Source: Nitrososphaeraceae archaeon
Lineage (GTDB): Archaea > Thermoproteota > Nitrososphaeria > Nitrososphaerales > Nitrososphaeraceae
Reading direction: 5' to 3'
Length of the DNA: 64,000 bases
Assembly: GCA_031316115.1 (NCBI GenBank)
Contig: JALDRC010000002.1
Location: 62,001 to 126,000 of the forward strand
Shown: piece by piece, positions 58,278 through 64,000 of the stretch
How the letters are laid out: each line of letters begins with the position of its first letter
How positions within the stretch are numbered: the first letter of the stretch is position 1
Notes under the pieces: generated by a model
Seen by the model: the letters and a program-made list of their open reading frames with translations, nothing else
Database searches by the model: none
Told to the model about the DNA's origin: nothing
Position numbers and translations under genes: made by a program

Positions 58278-58660
58278 TACTATCGAATAAATATGGTAAG
58301 ACATTTCAAAATTGATCTATTCTCCTTATAGTTAAATTGGAAAAATATTAAATCAACAAAACCTGACAAGTATATTAACTAAAATAAAAAAATAATATAA
58401 AACCTTGGTTTGGGAAAATTACAATAATAAATATTATTAAATGTAGTTTTGTTATTATTCTAAAGATAGTATCTCATTTTTATATTTACTAACATCTTTT
58501 AAAAATTAAAGCTACTCAATTGATTTTGAGTAATAAAAAATAATCTGCTCGCATTTCCGATTATATTAAACTTTATATTACATAGATTTTTTTTGAAGAG
58601 ATGTTTAATATTCTTGGAATATCTACTTATCTATTATTTTACTTGTAGATACATTTTTTC
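58278..58660. other. Intergenic, nothing recognised
   Basis: About 380 AT-rich bases between the IS and a minus-strand gene. No feature was recognised. Confidence 0.35.
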
Positions 58661-59245
58661 CTACACACTTTTACTCAATTCTTTTTCTATCTCTGTCATA
58701 TCTTTATATTTTTTCTTCGGAAGTCTGTTATAGATTTTTAATATATCACTTTGAATATCTTTATTCATTTTAAATATATTTTCCTTTAAATATCTATTTA
58801 TGTTCTCTTTAGACTGAGGTAAATTAATTCCAGATAAAGATCTTGCCAATGTGGCTGCTGAAATCGAATACTTTGCAGCACTTTTTCCACCTTTCTTACC
58901 TGGTGATAACAATGATTCAGCTTCTTTGGAACTTTTAACTTTTTTACCATTTTTAATTTTTTTGATAGCTTGTGCTATTTCAGCTGAATCTCTATATTTT
59001 CGATTTGGGAGACTGCTAACTAAATTCAGTAATTCATTTTTTAGGTTTGGGATATGTTGAGAATTTATGAAATTCAATATTTCACTTTTAGATTTAGGAA
59101 ATTTAATACTAGCTAACAATTTTTCAACATCAGCAATAGAGGGTGCAGGTTCTGGATGAGATGTTAACATGTGTCTGTGTAACCTTGATTTCTGTTCAAA
59201 ACCTTGGTTACAAATTTTACAAGTAAATTGTGAATTTGATGACAT
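58661..59245 (-). CDS. C2H2 zinc finger joined to two DUF2795-like repeats
   Basis: 194 residues. N-terminal finger FTCKICNQGFEQKSRLHRHM and LTSH (C-x2-C-x12-H-x4-H). Then two ~55-residue helical repeats: VEKLLASIKFPKSKSEILNF ... LPNRKYRDSAEIAQAI (about 40-92) and LARSLSGINLPQSKENINRY ... LPKKKYKDMTEIEKEL (about 132-192). The pattern of a Pro-Ser/Lys helix cap and a LP-x-K-Y turn is like DUF2795 domains. Between them is a Lys/Gly-rich hinge (SPGKKGGKSAAKYS). The layout suggests a DNA-binding protein. Role unknown; intact and well formed. Confidence 0.75.
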   Translation of the reverse strand: MSSNSQFTCKICNQGFEQKSRLHRHMLTSHPEPAPSIADVEKLLASIKFPKSKSEILNFINSQHIPNLKNELLNLVSSLPNRKYRDSAEIAQAIKKIKNGKKVKSSKEAESLLSPGKKGGKSAAKYSISAATLARSLSGINLPQSKENINRYLKENIFKMNKDIQSDILKIYNRLPKKKYKDMTEIEKELSKSV

Positions 59246-59695
59246 TATTTATTTTTACTCCTATACTTGATTATGTTCATTATTCGAAAAAAAAGGTTTC
59301 AAAATTAGTCTATTCACGTTAAAAAGACTTAAAAGTATATTTAGTTATTGAAGATTAAAATAAAATAAAATAAGAAAAATTTTTGATTAAATATAATAAT
59401 TTTTAGAATTCTAATTTCTTGATTTGAGATAGAAAGAATAGATACTGGATTAGAAAATGTATCAACATTAGGAAAAGTATTAAAAACTCAAAATAATCAA
59501 AAAGATCATACAATTTATTATTTAACAGAAAGATCATTATGTTAATTAATTACTAAAATCAATTATTATTATTGAGATTTGGTAAGGAAATACGTAATGT
59601 ATTGATGCTTTTTTTCTTCTTATCAATAATATCTATATTATTTTTCTCTCAAAAAATGATTTGATCAACTCGCTTGAAAAAATTTATCATTTCAC
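59246..59695. other. Intergenic or decayed N-terminus
   Basis: No clear gene. The part from about 59600 (FFLLINNIYIIFLSKNDLIN) may be the shifted N-terminal region of the following pseudogene. Confidence 0.35.
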
Positions 59696-60305
59696 ATGAT
59701 TTTTGGAACATTTCATTTTTTTTAGTATTGGAGCAGAGCTTCAGTGTTGATTAGCGAATCGATATTAAAGATTCTTAACAAGACTTTACTTCTACAAAAT
59801 TTAAGTGAAAATGAATTAAAGACCAAGAATATTTCTTTTTTTTCTTTGGCGAATACAATAGTTAAAAAGTGGAAATCACTTTTAAAAATTATCTTTTCAT
59901 TAAATAATTATCCCTTGATATGGATTTTCATATCTGTCTATATTATGATTTTTTGGCACATTCAAGATTTGTTCAATTTAGCGGTTCTTGATAATTTTAC
60001 ACACATCTTACAGCATCTCTCATTTATTATTGTTGGTGCATCATCATTTATGGCTATCAGAAATTTTGGTGAATCATTCAATTTGATTTTATTGATATCT
60101 TTAATAGGTGTGATGGGAATGGGCGGAGTGTTGTTTAGTGTCATAGAGGATAATATTTATTCTGTGTATAATATTGAACAACATCATGAAGCTGGCTTCT
60201 ATATGGTTTTAACTTCTTTTTTTATTTTGGTGTTGATTCTACCTTTTTATTTGATAAAAAAGGCAATGGTTCATATTAAATATAGTAATCAAAAATCTAA
60301 TTATC
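59696..60305 (+). pseudogene. CtaG/DUF1404-like membrane protein, truncated by an IS
   Basis: Frame from ATG 59696 (HMIFGTFHFF) hits TAG 27 bases on, then reads from about GTG 59744: LANTIVKKWKSLLKIIFSLN, FWHIQDLFNLAVLDNFTHIL, QHLSFIIVGASSFMAIRNFG, GVMGMGGVLFSVIEDNIYSV and YNIEQHHEAGFYMVLTSFFI, then YLIKKAMVHIKYSNQK. Conserved His in FWHIQ, HILQHLSF and QHHEAG fit the multi-helix CtaG/DUF1404 membrane family. The open frame continues to 60391 only because it runs into the end of an insertion sequence at ~60306. Both ends are damaged, so it is dead. Confidence 0.65.
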
Positions 60306-61467
60306 TGAGGATGGGTTATAATTTATTTAACAAATATAGTAATATTTGCATTATAGTATCGTCAAGTTTTACGTTCCTAGCATGTATTTGATTGCCATAG
60401 GATTATCTCTATAGGTCCTTTACAGTTGTAGTATACAAGTATTTGGTATAGTAAAACTGATAGTAACATCGTTGCACAATCCTTAGAATATCCTCTAACA
60501 GGTAATGGATTCATCCGGAAATTATTTGATATGTCCAACAACGGTTCAATTTATTCTCTCAAAGAATAAATAACCTGTCCAATATTGGATTCATAGAATT
60601 CTATCAGTTTTATCCTTTCCTCTGGTATTTTTATATCTTGTAGAGACACAACAATTGAAATCCCATATCTAGTACTTAGATCATACAGTTCATGATCATC
60701 ATATCCAGGATCTGCAGACATGTATGATATTCTTCTAATAATTGTAAATGGAAGACTTGCTGTCAATATACCGTACATCTGGTTATCAGGTATCTTAGCA
60801 GTTGTAAAATCCGCTGCCAATGTACCACAATGGAACCAACAGCATTTCTGATATCAATGGGAAGCTCATATCCAAATATCCATCCCTTTGTATGACTGAA
60901 TCCCCATCTTGCATCAGTATCAATACCAGAACGTGGGACTACCCTTGTTCCATAGAGGATTTATGCCAGACATAACCTTTGGCTTTCATACATACTATCT
61001 GTTGAAAGAACAGATGGATCAATTATTTTATCATGAACAAAAAATTCACCCATTATACTAATTCTGTTTTTAATATCTCTAGATATCGTAGCAAGACGTC
61101 TATCAAATGTTCTTTTGTTTGGTATTTTGATAATCCACATCTTTTTCATTACCTTTTGTTATACCATAGATCCATTGCAAGATATTCATGTAATGCCCTA
61201 TTGAGTCTAATCGAACCATATACGTACTATAAAGCATCTCAGAATAACAGTAGAGAACATACATATGGTCTTCCAGGCCGTGGTTTATTCTTATTATTAT
61301 GTGGCCATCTAATCAAACCAATCAAATACAAAATGCTAAGCCTGAATGGATGTAGATTCATTTTGTACCGCTAGTTTGTTGGTTTGTATATTGTTTCACT
61401 AAAACATCGTACACTAATAAACTAGCTTTATTCGTTATGAAAATAGAATAATTATGACCCAGCCTCA
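60306..61467 (-). mobile_element. IS4/IS5-type insertion sequence, copy B
   Basis: Ends TGAGGATGGGTTATAATT (60306-60323) and, in reverse complement, TGAGGCTGGGTCATAATT (61450-61467) form an inverted repeat with two mismatches and match the ends of copy A at 50868-52035. The orientation is opposite to copy A. It interrupts the CtaG/DUF1404-like gene. Internal sequence is like copy A but with more frame breaks. Confidence 0.78.
60370..61340 (-). pseudogene. DDE transposase of copy B, decayed
   Basis: Pieces in order from 61340: the LIRWPHNN-like start, IPNKRTFDRRLATISRDIKN and IDPSVLSTDSMYESQRL (61149-60961), then a WGFSHTKGWIFGYEL-like piece near 60890 that keeps the Trp codon lost in copy A, then DFTTAKIPDNQMYGILTASL, RRISYMSADPGYDDHELYDL and RIKLIEFYESNIGQVIYSLR (60820-60551), and a tail near 60400. 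Several indels break the frame. Domain content is the same as copy A. Confidence 0.76.
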
Positions 61468-61543
61468 TTTAATTAATTATATTATATAGAAGATTAATCA
61501 ACTTTTTAAAATTTTTAAATACCTTGTTTATAATAAACTTATT

Positions 61544-62020
61544 ATGACTAATTTAAATAACAAAAAACTTACTAAGCGAATTTATTAATGAACTTATACC
61601 TACAAGTGATGATGTTGATCTCGGTGAAAATTATGGATCAAGTAAAAATTCTACAGTAGTCAACAGAGGTTTTATAAATATTCATTATTTTATACCAATC
61701 AAACATATAGAAGGATGGGATAGTTTTGTGCTGAGTTTGGTAAAATGAGTTCCTAAATATACTCCTACAGACAAAAGAATCTAGTTCAGACAATCTATAT
61801 AATTGTGTGCTTTGTTGCACAACTATGAAAATCGATAATATGATATGGAATTTTGCCAGGAACAAATTGCAAATATAACTTCTCTCCTTTACTGTGGATG
61901 CATTTTTTTAGTCAAAATCTACGAAAATCATAGTTGTGCAACAAAGCATAATTGTGTATTATGCAGAGAGGCCACAACAAATGGAGATGCCTTGACCGAA
62001 CAGCAGCGGATCCGAATACT
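61544..62020 (+). pseudogene. Decayed PRC-barrel plus zinc-finger gene, with MITE
   Basis: Starting near ATG 61544, pieces in shifting frames read NELIPTSDDVDLGENYGSSK, VVNRGFINIHYFIPIKHIEG and WDSFVLSL, closely like the barrel at 28951. Then VPKYTPTDKRI-like sequence leads to YNCVLCREATTNGD, which matches the CxxC of the finger tail at 29239. The MITE is inserted just before the CVLC codons. Multiple frame breaks plus the insertion make it dead. It confirms that the barrel and the finger belonged to one ancestral protein. Confidence 0.68.
61808..61948. mobile_element. 141-bp MITE, copy 2
   Basis: Reads the same as copy 1 at 54830-54970, including both inverted repeats. It is flanked by the 8-bp duplication TAATTGTG (61800-61807 and 61949-61956). 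Identity of the two copies means recent movement, so an active transposase acting on these ends should exist elsewhere in the genome. Confidence 0.92.
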
Positions 62021-62029
62021 ACCATCCTT

Positions 62030-62305
62030 TAGAATCATCTTATGTTGATTTAACCGTACAAGATCCTAGAAATGTTACAACTGAAAATTTTTCAGGTTTA
62101 ACAGACGAAAAGGGATTTTTCACACACACATGGAATATAAATGAAAATGCCTAAATTGGAAAATATATGATTTATTAGATATAATTGTTCCAGGATACAA
62201 ACCATTAGCAAAGTCAAAAATATTTACTTTTACTTCTGGAAATACTACTGAAAACGCAACGAATCTTGGAATATTTTTTACTATTTGTAATCGTGTACAG
62301 CAATA
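62030..62305 (+). pseudogene. Fragment of a secreted beta-sandwich repeat protein
   Basis: Coding-like pieces SYVDLTVQDPRNVTTENFSG, LTDEKGFFTHTWNINENA, then after stops and a shift DIIVPGYKPLAKSKIFTFTS and GNTTENATNLG. The strand pattern with T-DE-G-F-HTW is like the Ig-like repeats of large secreted archaeal proteins. It has stops and at least one frameshift. No start or full domain is left. The call is tentative. Confidence 0.4.
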
Positions 62306-62330
62306 ATGCTTAGTTATTTATGCTTTATTC

Positions 62331-62437
62331 CTATAAAAACACTGATTTTTCCTCATAACATCAGTTATAATCTATAAAAACACTGATTTTTCCTCATAAC
62401 ATCAGTTATAATCTATAAAAACACTGATTTTTCCTCA
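62331..62437. repeat. 41-bp tandem repeat, about 2.6 copies
   Basis: Units start at 62331, 62372 and 62413 with CTATAAAAACACTGATTTTT followed by CCTCATAACATCAGTTATAA. The first two are identical; the third is cut after 25 bases. Each unit holds ACTGAT/ATCAGT as a small inverted repeat. There are no spacers, so it is not a CRISPR array. Confidence 0.85.
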
Positions 62438-62970
62438 TGATAGTCATTTCAAAACAAATCTTGATGGAGTTTGGTGATAGAATTTAAGATTTATTGTTAA
62501 AAAAAACCAAATGCTTAAATTAGCTTTAGGTACAACGATACATATCAACAATTTAAAACTATCGTGATTTTTTTTATAATTTATAAAAAATATGCAATAA
62601 CAATTAAGGTAAGATATTTTATCTAGCTGATCGTTCCTTATAGTCTAAGCTAATTCTTTATTGTCAACGAGATAAATTGAATGGAATAATTCGTATAACT
62701 CACTAGTTAAATAAGCGATGTTTTCACCTAATTTACTTTTGGTCGAAATTTGTAATGATAAAATACAAAAGAAAAAATGAATCAAAAGATGTAAAATAGG
62801 AGATTATAATATCCAGATATATTTATAAATGTAAAATCTTAGCATATTTTCAATTTACCATTTATTATACCAATTAGCATATATTTTCTAATCATAGTTT
62901 ATTATAATCCTATCTCATATGGAGTAAAGTTATCTACCATCACGTTTATTCAGTAATATCACAACTGTGT
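62438..62970. other. Intergenic, nothing recognised
   Basis: About 530 AT-rich bases up to the transposase fragment. No feature was recognised. Confidence 0.35.
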
Positions 62971-63600
62971 ATTCAGAAAATGAATTGATTAAATTATACA
63001 ATAAGGAAGCGAATCCCAAGGTAAAGGAAAGACTACTTTTTGTAATAAAAGTAAAATAAGATAATATTATTCCTGTTTATGCTTGTGATGAATTACATAG
63101 AAGTAGACCTTGGGACTCATTTGGTGGGATAGATTCTCAATAGAAGGAGTGGAAGGATTAAAAAACAAACTAAAAAGTGGTAGAAATCCCGATATATCTA
63201 AAGAGACATTACATGAAATAAAAAATGAATTAACATCCAGCAAACAGGGTTGGACTACAAAACAGGTAAAAGATCTGATAATAAGAAAAAGTGGAATAAA
63301 ATATCATTTTGCGCATATATACAGACTCATGCACAAGTGGGGATTCAAACAGAAGGTACCAAGAAAAGTTCATATAAACACAGCATCAAAAGAAGAGAAA
63401 GAAGATTTTAAAAAACAGCCAGAAAGATACTGGATACTATCCAACAACAAAAAGAAGAAGAAGGTTTCACAGTAGTATCTACAGATGAATCATTCTTCTT
63501 CTATGATTCCCTTGTAAGAAAAGTATAGATAGTAAAGAATGAAAAACCAGTTGTAAGAATCACAGGATCCCATTCGCAATCAGTAGATCTCTTGTGCAAT
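62971..63600 (+). pseudogene. IS630-family transposase, truncated and frame-shifted
   Basis: From about GTG 62971: NELIKLYNKEANPKVKERLL and FVIKVK, a TAA, then YACDELHRSRPW, a frameshift near 63113, WWDRFSIEGVEGLKNKLKSG, TLHEIKNELTSSKQGWTTKQ, HFAHIYRLMHKWGFKQKVPR, then a shift near 63470 into the DDE start STDESFFFYDSLV and PVVRITGSHSQSVDLL. The sequence stops near 63600, where unrelated transposase DNA begins. It is a distant relative of the other two IS630 copies. The C-terminal half of the catalytic domain is missing. Confidence 0.72.
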
Positions 63601-63649
63601 AGAAGCGCTTACAGCTATATTCCTCTTTTTTAGCAGTTATTTCATAGAT

Positions 63650-64000
63650 TTGCTAAATTACAATAGATTATCTAAAAAACCATTATTGTTCAGATCATTT
63701 ACAGGATTGGAATTATCGGAATTTGATTCTATTTGCAAGGAGGTAGAATCAAGATATCCAAAATATGAGATTAAACGATTATCTAAAAGGAAGAGAAAAA
63801 GAAACATAGGTGCAGGAAATCATTTCAAACTGAAAGTGAGAGATAGATTTCTCATGCTTTTAGTATACTACAAACTATACATAACACATACACTTGCTGG
63901 TTTTCTATTTGATCTGGATCAAAGCAATGTACGTAGAGATATACGATATATGGAACCTGTAGTATCAAGTTGCATTCCACTACCTCAAAAGTTATACAAT
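63650..64000 (+). CDS. IS5-like transposase, N-terminal part (cut by window edge)
   Basis: The frame is open from about TTG 63650 to the window end (117 codons): NYNRLSKKPLLFRSFTGLEL, SEFDSICKEVESRYPKYEIK, RLSKRKRKRNIGAGNHFKLK, VRDRFLMLLVYYKLYITHTL, AGFLFDLDQSNVRRDIRYME. The GLDQSNVSR-type helix-turn-helix before the DDE domain is characteristic of the IS5/DDE_4 transposases. No frame break is seen within the window. It starts directly after the truncated IS630 gene, so it may have inserted into it. Catalytic residues lie beyond the edge. Confidence 0.7.
   Translation, partial: MLNYNRLSKKPLLFRSFTGLELSEFDSICKEVESRYPKYEIKRLSKRKRKRNIGAGNHFKLKVRDRFLMLLVYYKLYITHTLAGFLFDLDQSNVRRDIRYMEPVVSSCIPLPQKLYN

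Noticed and set aside
62331-62437. CRISPR array
   Set aside because: The units are directly joined without spacers and no cas genes are in the window.

Overview
The window is AT-rich (roughly 70% A+T by eye) archaeal DNA from an ammonia-oxidising archaeon of the class Nitrososphaeria, most likely a soil-type Nitrososphaerales or Nitrosocosmicus-like organism. The evidence is an archaeal-type amoC (broken), a thaumarchaeal-type copper nitrite reductase (NirK), a plastocyanin-like blue copper protein, two TFB transcription factors, pyruvoyl-dependent arginine decarboxylase, many small PRC-barrel and C2H2 zinc-finger proteins, and leaderless-looking genes behind TATA boxes. Naming the genus is inference. 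No rRNA, tRNA or CRISPR array was recognised.

Layout. 1-7 kb: CHAD-domain tail, arginine decarboxylase, MgtC-like protein, inorganic pyrophosphatase, small unknown genes. 6.8-8 kb: overlapping pair of a class III nucleotide cyclase and a receiver protein. 8.6-9.4 kb: intact-looking IS6-like element with 8-bp target duplications. 9.7-21 kb: sparse genes (plastocyanin, PIN protein, degenerate receiver, zinc ribbon, CDF transporter, two paralogous 56-57 aa membrane proteins), a dead IS630 copy and a possible structured RNA. 22-31 kb: Cache-type histidine kinase and receiver, MDR dehydrogenase, TFB, PRC-barrel protein with a cut-off zinc finger, and a site-2-type protease with CBS domains. 32-34.2 kb: IS630 element nested inside an IS481-like element. 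34.5-36.3 kb: broken amoC beside a divergent four-helix membrane protein with an internal duplication, then a tiny protein with a repeated 12-residue motif. 37-47 kb: MscS channel, universal stress protein, divergent PRC-barrel genes, secreted protein, dehydrogenase with an internal TGA, Cys-rich copper-storage-like protein, CorA. 47-64 kb: strongly decaying zone with dead glycosyltransferase, transaldolase, CtaG/DUF1404-like and PRC/zinc-finger genes, two ISs of one type, a second IS6-like copy, two copies of a 141-bp MITE and two transposase fragments at the right edge. NirK, a second TFB, a CHRD protein and a zinc-finger/DUF2795-like protein survive among them.

Functionally the intact genes fit an ammonia oxidiser with copper proteins (NirK, plastocyanin, copper-storage-like protein), Mg/phosphate handling (MgtC, CorA, pyrophosphatase, CHAD), osmotic and general stress proteins (MscS, USP, PRC-barrel) and two-component or cyclic-nucleotide signalling. 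The most distinctive features are the concentration of insertions and gene decay, the family of single C2H2 fingers (one joined to a PRC barrel), the disrupted stand-alone amoC, and several small proteins with clear internal repeats or paralogy. Some broken frames could be assembly indels, but the many long intact genes and the insertions with target duplications show that much of the decay is real.
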